DNA of 64,000 nucleotides from Haliotis asinina (lineage: Eukaryota; Mollusca; Gastropoda; Lepetellida; Haliotidae), in assembly GCF_037392515.1 (NCBI RefSeq), contig NC_090295.1, positions 20,724,001-20,788,000 on the forward strand, given 5' to 3'. The first letter of the stretch is position 1, and each line of letters opens with the position of its first letter. The position numbers and the translations under genes are program-made. Below the pieces are notes generated by a model that ran no database searches, was not told the DNA's origin, and saw only the letters and a program-made list of their open reading frames with translations. Below, piece after piece: positions 48,955-58,342 of the stretch.

Positions 48955-49255
48955 TGAGGTTTAACGTCGCACTTAAGAATATTTTGCTCATATGACGATG
49001 TGCACATGTGTGTATGTGTGGCTGCTTATACTTGCCCAGGTTTAAGCTGGTTTTATAGTACTAGCTCACTGAGATAACATGCCAAGTTTAGCATGAACAC
49101 CCAACTTGGGCACACTGGCTCCAAGCCAACTAGTCCTTCTTGTACCTATTAATGCAGAGTGCCAGACAGGGACCTACAAGTACCATATTTTAAGGTTTTT
49201 TTGGTATGACACAGACAGGGATCAAATCCATGACCTTCTACACTCCAAGCAGACA
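48955..49255 (-). mobile_element. SINE-C copy
   Basis: Shares CAGACAGGGACCTACAAGTA, TTTTTGGTATGAC and GGGATCAAATCCATGACC with 24735-24990. Its plus-strand start GGTTTAACGTCGCACTTAAG resembles the reversed tail of SINE-B. Confidence 0.75.
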
Positions 49256-49287
49256 TTTGTAAAGATACATGGAAATGTTACCACATT

Positions 49288-49345
49288 GTTACTATGTGTG
49301 AAGACCATTTCCCCATTGTGATATTGCTGGATTATTGCTTAAAAC
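49288..49345 (+). mobile_element. SINE-B tail fragment
   Basis: GTGTGAAGACCATTTCCCCA followed by GATATTGCTGGATTATTGCT. Confidence 0.7.
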
Positions 49346-49691
49346 AAGGTAGAACGGTACTGTATTATGCACAATTGGCCTAAAACTAACAAGGTACAAT
49401 GGAAGCTGTCAAAATTGGCTTTTGTCCAATCCAGCAAGTTGTCAACACTGGCATAAAATCTCAGTCCTTTCCATGACTTGTACATTTATCATCATCTTTA
49501 CAATCCAGCACATTGTCTAAACCAGATTATTTCTTCAATCCCAACGAGTGCCAGTTTAGACAGCGTCCAAACAATTATGCTTCAGAACAAATGTACAAAT
49601 AAAATACCATCTGCCACTAAAAAAATAACATTTGTTTCCCGGCTACAGTTATGATACTGCTTAGTTTAGCAACAAACACACACAAAACATA

Positions 49692-52600
49692 TCAATATCT
49701 CATATAGGTTGGCCTCCGTCGAACTTGTTTTCGTGTTCCTGTTCGTCTGTTCTTTTGTTGAAACTTTGAAAAATGAAGTCTGTAGAGGCTGGTTCCAACC
49801 CTGAAGTCAACATGACTGTTTCGATCTCGACTAAATGTTCGCTCGATGAAGTCACTGTCGATGTCCGGTCTTTGACCTCCTGATCCCTAACAACAACAAA
49901 CTATATGTTAATTGTTATTACTTTATTTAAACATATAAAAAAAGTTTCACAAAAAATATCATTCCATAATTTTGTCATCATGAAGGAATCAAGAAAATGA
50001 ACATTTTCTTAAAAAAAATAGACAAACTCTTAAATCCTTTCAACTACTGCAAACATTGTTTTGATTTCTGAAATTTGTTTCCAAATAAAATGGATGAATC
50101 AAAACTATTCCTAAAGTGAGTGAGTGAGTGAGTGAGTGAGTGAGTGAGTGAAAGTGAGTGCATCCTCCCAGGTGTGTTCGGTACATTATCTTTACTTGAT
50201 AAAATTCTATTAGTCAGTGAGCTGAGTTTTCCACTTTTTTTCAGCAATATCAAGGCAGGCGACACCTGAACACATTTCACACATTGTACCCATTTGGCTA
50301 CCCCACTGGCCCTCAAAACATTTAATTGTTTTGTTCAGTATTCACATTCAACTGTGTTCCAGAAATCAGAGCCAAACAAGGTCATAAATTACTCAGGTCT
50401 ACCTAAATTTTGTTTTCAGTTTTAGTGAATTTGTGAAAGAAAGTGAGAGAGTATGGTTGTATGTGTATATCTATGTGGGCAATCGAACCTGGTGAGTGAA
50501 CACTTTACCTACTAGGCTTCCCTTCATCGTTTACCAACTTGTGCCCATCGTAGAATGGAGTTCTATTGGAAAAGAGGCTATCAGTCCACGACACAGTAGT
50601 AGCATTACACAATATCATACAAACATACATCATGCATACAGGTTTCTGCATCGCTGGTTGACATCACTGTGTAAATTGGGAGAGAGGGTGTAGTATTCCA
50701 GCCATATCACAACAGGGGGATGCAATGTACACATGAAGGGAATTGAACCCTGAGAGTTCGGTGTGATGAGCAGACACTTTAACCACTCAGCTACCCTACC
50801 TCCCCCTTAGCAAAGGAAGATTACAATTGGTGCCATTACCACATTTCCATACTGCCTCCATTCCTCCAATCGATCGTCAAACCAGTACCAGATCCATCTG
50901 GTCACCTGACCCACAAAACTCCTTGCGATGTGAGGAGGCAATGTTGCATGGGATGCTGTACCTAGACGCCGCACACTTAATTGTCTCTCCTTAGAGGTAG
51001 CCGTCATGTTGATGAAGTCAACAGTGATCCCATCTTCATCGTCATCTTCATCGTCCTCACTGTCAGACTCTCTGTTTAAGAGTAAAGGAGAGAGAGAGTG
51101 AATGGTGTTTTATGCCAAAGTTCAGCATGGTGACAGTTTATATAACAGCATTATTCTCTGCAAACCAGCAAACTGTCACGTTTGAGCCAGGCAATTCAGT
51201 GACTTGAAAAAGATGATGCATGATGTTTGCTGGTGGCATGTAATATCACAGCTTCTTGAGGTCAGAATGTAAATGATAGTCTGTAACATATTAAGTAATG
51301 CTTAAATTTGTCATTTTAGGACTTAATCAACATTGTTACAGCCATATAAGGTCTATCTATCAATAACAGTCTGTAACATATTTAATATTGTTTAAATTTG
51401 TCATTTTAGGACACATTATGAACATTGTTCCAGCCATATAAGGTGAATCTATCAATAACTGTCTGTAACATATTAAATAATGTTTATCATTTTAGGACAC
51501 AGTAATCACTATATCAATGAGTGAATTCAGTTTTATGCTGCTGAATTTAGGAACTTCCCATCAGTATCACTGTAGGGGGACATGGAACTGGGCTTTACAC
51601 ATTGTACCCATGTACTCTCGTTTCAGAGCTGCAACTGGTTCAACGAAATCGGGACCCATGTAGGTCCTGGGGTAGAATAGGCCTTCAGCAACCCATGCTT
51701 GCCATAAAAGTCGATTATGCTTGGTGAAAGAGCCAACTAACAGGATCGGGTGGTCAGGCTAGATGACTTGGTTGACACGTCATTGGTTCCCAATTGCGCA
51801 GATCAATGCTCATGTTGTTGATCACTGGATTGTCTGGTCCAGATTCAATTATTTACAGACCGCCGCCATATAGCTGGAATATTGCTGAGGGCAGTGTAAA
51901 ACTAAAGTCACTCACTCACTCAACTAAATCGGGCTTGCGATATGTCGTGCTTCCTCTTCATCTCCAGAATGGACACATGACCCAACTGGATCTAGGTGTT
52001 GATAAAATCTACACTGACTTTCATTCAAAACTTATGTTCCCCTTCACAATTTACTGCTGTTAGTTGTTTAATGTGACACTCTGAAATATTCCAGGCTACC
52101 CTAAGTCACCTTGAACACAGAATATAGATGCACTTTGTCAAGATAGTGACTTGTGAACAAATTCTTCAGCAGGAATGTAATAGTATTTTGGGTTCAAGTA
52201 CCTGGTATTTCATGCAATATCATGTTTAATGACAGCTACAAGAAAAATCACAAGTAACAAGTTTTTGCATTTCTTTCTGACTATGCACAAATTCCTTGTA
52301 AATAAATATAAAATGTCTGAGTAAAAACAGATTCCCAGTCAGTTTCAGTGAATACAAGATCAGATCATTACATATGTGCATGTTTTCATCAAGGCTCCAG
52401 TAAACAATTATCAGATGGGCATCAGTGAATATCTGAGTCCTGTGAAGCAAGGAGGAATTCGCTACCCATCTGGTAAAAAAGCCCAGGTTATCAAACTGAA
52501 CTTGTCCCAGCCCAAGTATTTGTTTGTTTGTCTGTTGTTTATTGCCACACTCAGCAATATTCCAGCCACATAGTGTCAGTCTGTAAATAATCAAGTCTGA

Positions 52601-54193
52601 CCAGACAATCCAGTGACCAACATCATGACTATGCAGTTAGGATACAATGTCATGTGTCAACCAAATCAGCAAGTCTGACCACCTGATGCAGTTAGCTGCC
52701 TCTTACGACATGCATGGGTTACTGAAGACCAATTCTAACCTGGATCTTCATGGATTCTGGGTTTTCACGCATAGGACACAGAGCTCACTAATTTCTAAAA
52801 TGCAGACAGAGCTCACTCATTTATAAAATGTGGACGAGTCACTCATTTCTAAAATGTAGACGGAGCTCACTCATTTCTAAAATGTGGATGGAGCTCATTC
52901 ATTTCTAAAATGTGGATGGAGCCACTCATTTCTAAAATGTGGACGAGTCACTCATTTCCAAAATGTGGATGGAGCTTACTCATTTCTAAAATGTGGATGG
53001 AGCTCATTCATTTCTAAAATGTGGACGAGTCACTCATTTCTAAAATGTGGATGGAGCCACTCATTTCTAAAATGTGGATACCTTAATTACCTATCTGCAA
53101 ACGGAGATGAATGTATTACTTACTCAGACAGAACTGTGCATTCAGACCGTTCAACAGTACAAAATGCTTTTTCCAGCTTTTCATCGACATAATCCTCAAA
53201 ATCCACCCAATCACTGTCTGTCTTTCCACAGTATTGCCACTGGAATGTCTTAGTCTTATGAAATTTTATGCAAGAATTCTGAAATGAGCAGCCACGTCCT
53301 CCTCGAAGATGATACATACAGATTTCATCTGAGTTTGGATCTGCTTCCGTATCCAGACTTTCACTGACTCTGTTTGGTCTGTACCAGTGGTGCGATGAGA
53401 GGGAACTTTGATTTCCAAGCATCGGCACAGAACTGAACCTTCCCAATGGTTGTTGCTGTAGATTAGAGTTATCCACCCTTTCTGTCATTTTTCTGATATC
53501 CTCAATAATGTCCTTAGGTCTACGATCAATGCTGACTCCAAACTTTAACAAAATTTTTTTGATTTGATAGTCAATATCATGGTTCCTTCTGCAACCAGTG
53601 CCAAATTTACAGGTTCCCTTAACGTAGAATTCACAAATGTGCAGATGCTGACAGACACTTTTTTTTGAGCATCCTTTAACATGGTTATAAAATCTGCAAA
53701 TCTGTGGGATGGTGGTTACTCCACGACTACTCTTGCTTTGGAATAATCGTTGTATTTCTACATCTGTGAGTTCGTCCAACAGGTTCTGTTGAAGTATCGA
53801 CTTGTTGTGGTCAGAATCCAGATCATGACCAAACTGACATTGAATACCATTACTGCTGAAACGACAGTTTGAGAGAAGAAAAAATTTGCAGATATGGAGT
53901 TTCTCACAGTAATCATCCCCACAATACCCATCCCTCTTGCAGTGTTTGGGGCACAGCTGTAGGTTTGTGAAAGCTTTGACGCTGTTACCTTCTTGGATAA
54001 AGTTATTTCTGTAGTCTTGTAGAAGCCCCAGGAGGTTTTTTGGAACTCTTTGACCATTTCGTTGAAAAGTTCTCTGCAGGGTAGTGAGGTCAACAGAGCA
54101 ATCATGATAGCGACACAGAACCTTCAGTATTGCTCTCACATTGTTGTCTGCCTCGTTAAAAGCGTAATTGTCCTGTGGGAAAGCTTCAGCCAT
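49692..54193 (-). CDS. ZAP/PARP12-like CCCH zinc-finger and WWE protein lacking the PARP domain (3 coding exons)
   Basis: Minus-strand exons are 54193-53124, 51071-50840 and 49886-49692, joined in phases 2 and 0, giving 498 residues. The start ATG lies in CCATCATGG. Residues 15-75 resemble the winged-helix N-terminus of ZAP. CCCH fingers use C85-C91-C96-H100, C102-C110-C119-H123, C166-C175-C181-H185, C187-C195-C201-H205 and C292-C302-C308-H312. The first four, and the segment KFGVSIDRRPKDIIEDI after them, follow the RNA-binding head of vertebrate ZAP. WWE1 spans about 313-400 (FQWQYC to LSVRR) across the first intron. WWE2 spans about 413-495 (WIWYWFDDRLEEW to KQVRRRP) across the second. Translation stops four residues after WWE2, and no catalytic PARP exon was seen further along the strand. 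This is the layout of the short ZAP isoform. Known relatives bind CpG-rich viral RNA and ADP-ribose-type ligands; function here is inferred. Confidence 0.88.
50115..50151. repeat. (GTGA)n microsatellite
   Basis: Nine GTGA tetramers in intron 2 of the ZAP-like gene, followed by AAGTGAGTG. This is the same tetramer as the SINE tails in the window and may be a remnant of one. Confidence 0.95.
50700..50802 (-). mobile_element. SINE-B copy (head and body), intron 2 of the ZAP-like gene
   Basis: The complement reads GGTAGCTGAGTGGTTAAAGT and GGGTTCAATTCCCTTCATGT, with a B box close to consensus. Confidence 0.82.
51512..51605 (-). mobile_element. SINE-B 3' fragment
   Basis: GAGTGAATTCAGTTTTATGC, then CATCAGTATCAC and GGGCTTTACACATTGTACCC, in reversed family order. 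Confidence 0.75.
51654..51920 (+). mobile_element. SINE-A copy, full length, with 13-bp target duplication
   Basis: The element runs from ACCCATGTAGGTCC to the CTCACTCACTCA tail. It is flanked by CAACGAAATCGGG (51641-51653) and CAACTAAATCGGG (51921-51933), identical at 12 of 13 positions. It lies in intron 1 of the ZAP-like gene, antisense to it. Confidence 0.93.
52540..52752 (-). mobile_element. SINE-A copy without tail
   Basis: Contains CACACTCAGCAATATTCCAG, CTGTAAATAATCAAGTCTG and ATGTGTCAACCAAATCAGC in family order. The tetramer tail is replaced by TTTGTTTGTCTGTTG. It lies in intron 1 of the ZAP-like gene. Confidence 0.9.
52776..53085. repeat. Minisatellite (CTCATTTCTAAAATGTGGA type) in intron 1 of the ZAP-like gene
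   Basis: About eleven units of 25-30 bp share CACTCATTTCTAAAATGTGGA, with variable joining pieces (GAGC, TGAG). It ends about 40 bp from the splice donor of the first coding exon, whose exon boundary is at 53124. Confidence 0.95.
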
Positions 54194-54207
54194 GATGGGA
54201 CGAAAAC
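54194..54207 (-). other. 5' UTR part of the first coding exon, with splice acceptor
   Basis: On the minus strand a CTTTTTGCAG acceptor ends at 54208, so the exon starts at 54207, 14 nt before the ATG. This implies at least one untranslated exon upstream. Confidence 0.7.
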
Positions 54208-54244
54208 CTGCAAAAAGTCAACAAATACACACACTACACAGTAT

Positions 54245-54505
54245 CGCTATACAGGTGTGTATGAGGTGTCACAGTGGAGGTGTGTGATGTAGAAGTGTGT
54301 GAAGTGTTACAGTAGAGGTGTGTTATCTGCAGGTGAGGTGTCACAGTAGATGTGTGAAGTGTCACTGTAGAGGTATGTGAGGTGTCACTATAGAGGTGAG
54401 TAAGGTGTCACTGTACAGGTGTGTGAGGTGTCAATGTAGAGATGTGAGGTATCACTGTAGAGGTGTGTTAGGTGTCACTATATAGGTGTGTGAGGTGTCA
54501 CTCTG
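54245..54505. repeat. Minisatellite (AGGTGTGTGAGGTGTCACTG type)
   Basis: Roughly ten degenerate units of 25-30 bp carry GTGTGAGGTGTCACTGTAGAG. It starts about 40 bp from the acceptor of the first coding exon of the ZAP-like gene, on the intron side. Confidence 0.9.
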
Positions 54506-54719
54506 AAAAAGTTGTCCTGTTTAGATCTATGTGCCACACAACAGAAAACATTTATAAATATCCAGATTCTCCTTTCTCGACAGCCATCAACATTATCATT
54601 AGGTATGATATGTAAAGTATGACTATTTTATGCTGCTTTTAATCAAAACTTGTAAGCTTGGGAACCAAGAAATCGCCAATTGTTGGACTGGCAGCTATAC
54701 TACAGAGGACACTACCCAA

Positions 54720-54811
54720 CATGAATGAATGAATGAATGAATGAATGAATGAATGAATGAATGAATGAATGAATGAATGAATGCATGAATGAATGAATGA
54801 ATGAATGAATG
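54720..54811. repeat. (GAAT)n microsatellite
   Basis: About 22 repeats of ATGA/GAAT with one interruption (ATGCATGA) lie inside the 5' UTR intron of the ZAP-like gene. A shorter impure tract of the same motif occurs at 55124-55165. Confidence 0.97.
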
Positions 54812-55573
54812 TTCACTGTGGTATGCCTATCAGGGATAATGAACGAACAAGTAGCTATGGACAATGATCATTGATAAAAATCATTCACATCAACTCACAA
54901 ACAAGCAATGATTGACATCTGTCAATCAATCAGATTCATGCTTTTGGTCACAATGAAAAAGAAGGTTTCATGAAACACATCACATGAAAAATCAAAAGAA
55001 ATAAAAGGATGAAAATAACTTCGTGTGTACAATCATGAAGGAAAGAATGAATGAAAAGGAATCAAATATAACGAAATAAAGGGATGAGTGAAACTCTTTT
55101 TATGTGAATAAAATCACTGTAGGAATGAATGAATGAATGAATGAATAAATGAATGAATATATGAATGAAAAGGAATGAAATCAAAAGAAATAAATAAATG
55201 AGTAAAACAAACTTTACATGAAAAAATAACTGTCAGGATAAATGAGAAAAACTCCCATTACATATAGAATCACAATCAACATAAACAAATGTTACCTGTT
55301 CACATAAGGGGAAGTAAGAGAAGACTAGCCAGTGAGCATATCGTGTTCAGCGTTCTAGTCATACTGCATATACTGGAACGAGTTGAAGGTAGATCTGATA
55401 CTATCATGAGATCAACAGCCACAATCTGACACAATAGTGACACATTTGCTGATTTCATAGAAGTGAAACCAAAAGTATACTCTTTGAAACAGAAGGGAAG
55501 CTGAACTTTCAATTTGGATAGCAAGTATTACCTTTGAGAAACTCTTCAAACACATCTCATAAACACACCACCA

Positions 55574-55575
<2 letters not shown>

Positions 55576-55608
<33 letters not shown>

Positions 55609-55609
55609 T
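55576..55609. repeat. (ATC)n microsatellite
   Basis: Eleven ATC triplets without interruption. Confidence 0.97.
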
Positions 55610-56428
55610 ATATACTCAATTCTATTCTCAATTCATCTTGTTCTCGATTTTAACAGTTTTCATGAAGGTGCAATAATCACTATAGACTATAAAGTTTGAA
55701 AATCATCTTGCATTACACAGTTGTTAGTGTTTGTTTCTTGTCGTTGCTGAAGTGAAAGTGGTGATGCACTCTCAAAAGACTCATTATCATCATATCAACT
55801 GATTGACTGATATATCTCAAACTTTTTTTCAATCATAAATTAGACATGATGTTTCCCTACTTTTGTAAGATTATAACATGTATAAGAAAACTCAAACTTA
55901 TTTTGAAATTTGATTTTTTTCTCCTTTATACATTGGCATATTTAGTTCGAGAGGTAACACTTTCTCTGAGAGGGTGATTTGAGCACAGATTTTTGGAACC
56001 CAGAATTACATTTCTCTTGTTGGTGGACTGCAATGGAAACCCCTGGATTGGATGATTTGGTGTGTGTTCTAAATGTACACTTGTGTCTCTATGCTCCGGA
56101 GAGCTCACTTGTTTTTTTTGACAGAAAACCTGCATATATGACTCCTAAAAACCCCAAAACATGTCCACGGCTCACTCTCATGACACCAGGGAGTCACCAT
56201 GACTCCTAACTTTCTAAGCCAAGGTCAAACGCTGAGTAAAGTTGACTCCCAAAACCATGTTCAGGACTCCCTCTCATGATACCTGGGAGTCCTGATTATT
56301 ATGCCAAAGGCATACAGTGAATGGGCTTGAGATTTCATTCAGGGCCTACAGATTTCATTCAGGGCCTACAGATTTTAAAGCCTGCAGGTGGCAGCAGGCC
56401 TAGATGGCCAAGTGGCAAATTAAAGTAT

Positions 56429-56693
56429 TGAGTGAGTGAGTTTAGTTTTATGCTGAAGTCAGCAATATTCCAGCTACATGGCAGTAGTCTGTAAACAATC
56501 GAGGCTGGACTAGACGATCCAGTGATGAACAGCATGAGCATCGATCTGCGCATTTGGGAACCTATGACATGTGTCAACCAAGTCAGTGAGCCTGACCACT
56601 TGATCCCGTTAGTTGCCTCTTACGACAAGCATGGTCGCCTTTATGGCAAGCATGGGTTGCTGCAGACCTATTCTACCCGGATCGTCATGTGTC
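56429..56693 (-). mobile_element. SINE-A copy, full length, with perfect 11-bp target duplication
   Basis: Flanked by AATTAAAGTAT at 56418-56428 and 56694-56704. On the minus strand it starts GACACATGACGATCC and ends with ACTCACTC. Confidence 0.94.
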
Positions 56694-57042
56694 AATTAAA
56701 GTATGGCAAACACTGATTGACTAATGTCAAGTATTTGGTGTTGAATTAATTCAAGATAGTGTTTTTAGTGTCCTGTACAATGACAAAGACCTGGCTCAGT
56801 TAATCAATATGTGTTTGATGCTTGTAGGTGCATGTATCAACATGCAATAGCTTTTGAATGATGATTAAAACATATATTTTAGTATTTCCCGGAGGTTTAA
56901 ATAGTGTGGCTTTGACAGTTGTGTTCTACCTTATAAATTAAGTAATCTAGGTAAAATAAATACCCAGACACATTTCAAACAAAATACACCCCTTACACCC
57001 CTTACACCCCCAACCTCAACCCCTATTTTCACCTGTGCATAC

Positions 57043-57084
57043 CTTGTTGAGAAGACGACGTTTAGCTGGCTGAACTATAGAAAA
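57043..57084 (-). other. Candidate 42-nt 5' UTR exon of the ZAP-like gene
   Basis: On the minus strand TTGTTATTTCAG is followed by 42 nt and then AACAAG/GTATGC, a strong donor. It contains no ATG and would splice to the acceptor at 54208. It is 42 nt in one open frame, but no coding continuation was found, so an untranslated exon is the simpler reading. Confidence 0.5.
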
Positions 57085-57153
57085 CTGAAATAACAAAAAA
57101 ATCATTTCTACCCCTACCCCTTAATTTTACTTTGAACTTCTTGCTCTACAAAC

Positions 57154-57350
57154 CTGTTCAAACACTTGTGTACCGGTGTATCCTTGATCTCTTCAAAGGC
57201 GTAGAACAAACCATTGAAAATTGCGATGACACCTATGTCGTTTGAAATACTCACGTATGCTTTAAACATTCACGGTCTCACGGCAATTCTTATTCTATTA
57301 GCAACACTCCCAAATCCTGTCAAGGTCGTTGTTATATTGTGGATTCGGAT
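57154..57350 (-). other. Candidate first (untranslated) exon of the ZAP-like gene; 5' end uncertain
   Basis: A minus-strand donor GAACAG/GTTTGT lies at 57153. The sequence before it holds a short upstream reading frame (MVCSTPLKRSRIHRYTSV) ending just before the donor. The 5' end is not defined by sequence; 57350 is only a plausible limit below the promoter motifs. Confidence 0.4.
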
Positions 57351-57418
57351 ACTGTCGCGTGATACGTGCGATCAGTTAGGCTCTGAAGAGTTGACATGTT
57401 TCCATCGCCCCGAGACGG

Positions 57419-57464
57419 CACTTCCGGGTATAAAAGTCAAACCGAAAGTACCGGGAAATTTTCC
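57419..57464. promoter_or_regulatory. ETS, IRF-like and NF-kB-like motif cluster upstream of the ZAP-like gene
   Basis: Within 46 bp lie CACTTCCGG (57419-57427, ETS core on the minus strand), TATAAAA on the plus strand (57429-57435), AACCGAAA (57440-57447, fits the IRF core AANNGAAA) and GGGAAATTTTCC (57453-57464, NF-kB-like). The cluster is about 260-310 bp upstream of the candidate first donor on the minus strand. The surroundings are richer in CpG than neighbouring DNA. Function is inferred. Confidence 0.5.
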
Positions 57465-57560
57465 TCGACTATTTCCGTTGATTCTCGGAAATATTGGCAT
57501 TAACAATAGCATAATTTTATGAACAATTGTGAGACGACGCAATATCTGAGCCTTGTAGTG

Positions 57561-57574
57561 ATGGCTGCCATGAG
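57561..57574 (+). other. Possible divergent first coding exon end (ATG plus donor)
   Basis: ATGGCTGCCATGA is followed by GTAAGTG, and a plus-strand TATAAAA lies about 130 bp upstream. This could be the first codons of a gene running rightwards, but no downstream plus-strand exon was recognised in the window. Confidence 0.15.
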
Positions 57575-58064
57575 TAAGTGTCAGCCCACAGTGCCACGCC
57601 CACTGGCTGTCGTAATTTGTTTATCTTTTGGGCTTTGTTTATACTGCTGGCAACACCTGGGTCACGGTGACCTGTGTCACTGCTGGGTCAAGATGGATAG
57701 GTGGCAGCACTTGAGGTGAATTACTGAATTGCAGAGAACGTATACGGCCAGACGCACTGATGTTCCTGCCTGTGGGTCACCACGATATGCTGAAATCTAT
57801 TGTTGCGACCTCAGGAATCCAGAATATACTTGGGATATATCTGGAAAACAGAGCCGTGCTTTGCTTTCTGCAGACCCAATGGTAATGATGTAATATTTCT
57901 GTTAGCATGTCTTCGTTATATAGTTCAGCCTCGCACATAGACCCCGAAACAAATATATTCAATACTGATCGCGCAAATTAATAATTTGAGGTAGGTCTCA
58001 CTTTCAGCAGTCTGAAAATGAAGAAAGTCTCTGAGCCCCCTTTTTATTACGATTCATTGAACCC

Positions 58065-58285
58065 GTTTAAAACATTTTCTGTAATATTACTGACTCTATT
58101 CAGACCTGGTATAAATTTAATATTGCTGACTATATGCCCGCCTCGGTATAAATATAACATTGGTGACTTTATGTCCGCCCTGATGTAAATGTAATATTGC
58201 TGACTATGCAGCCCCTGTATGAATATGATATTGCTGGCTACAGCCAGTATATGCTCGCCCTTGTATAAATGTAACATCACTGTGT
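58065..58285. repeat. 37-bp-type minisatellite, left part
   Basis: Six degenerate units built on GGTATAAATGTAATATTGCT followed by GACTATATGC. They match the diverged outer units at 60520-60650, on the other side of the hAT remnant. Confidence 0.88.
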
Positions 58286-58342
58286 CAAGCCTCTCTGATG
58301 CCAGCCTGTTTCTGTGTGATATCAGAGAGCCTATATAGAGAG

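Larger units (their letters stand above)
42913..49691. other. Intergenic region downstream of the ZAP-like gene
   Basis: Contains MITEs, SINE-B/C copies and a 17-bp minisatellite, listed separately. The minus strand was examined for PARP catalytic motifs that could continue the ZAP-like gene and none was recognised. Confidence 0.5.

Noticed and set aside
52884-53192. Plus-strand open frame of 102 codons (SFLKCGW repeats)
   Set aside because: Minisatellite translation opposite the end of a ZAP-like coding exon.
57214-57522. Plus-strand open frame of 102 codons
   Set aside because: Overlaps the promoter-like region and the candidate first exon of the minus-strand ZAP-like gene; no family resemblance.
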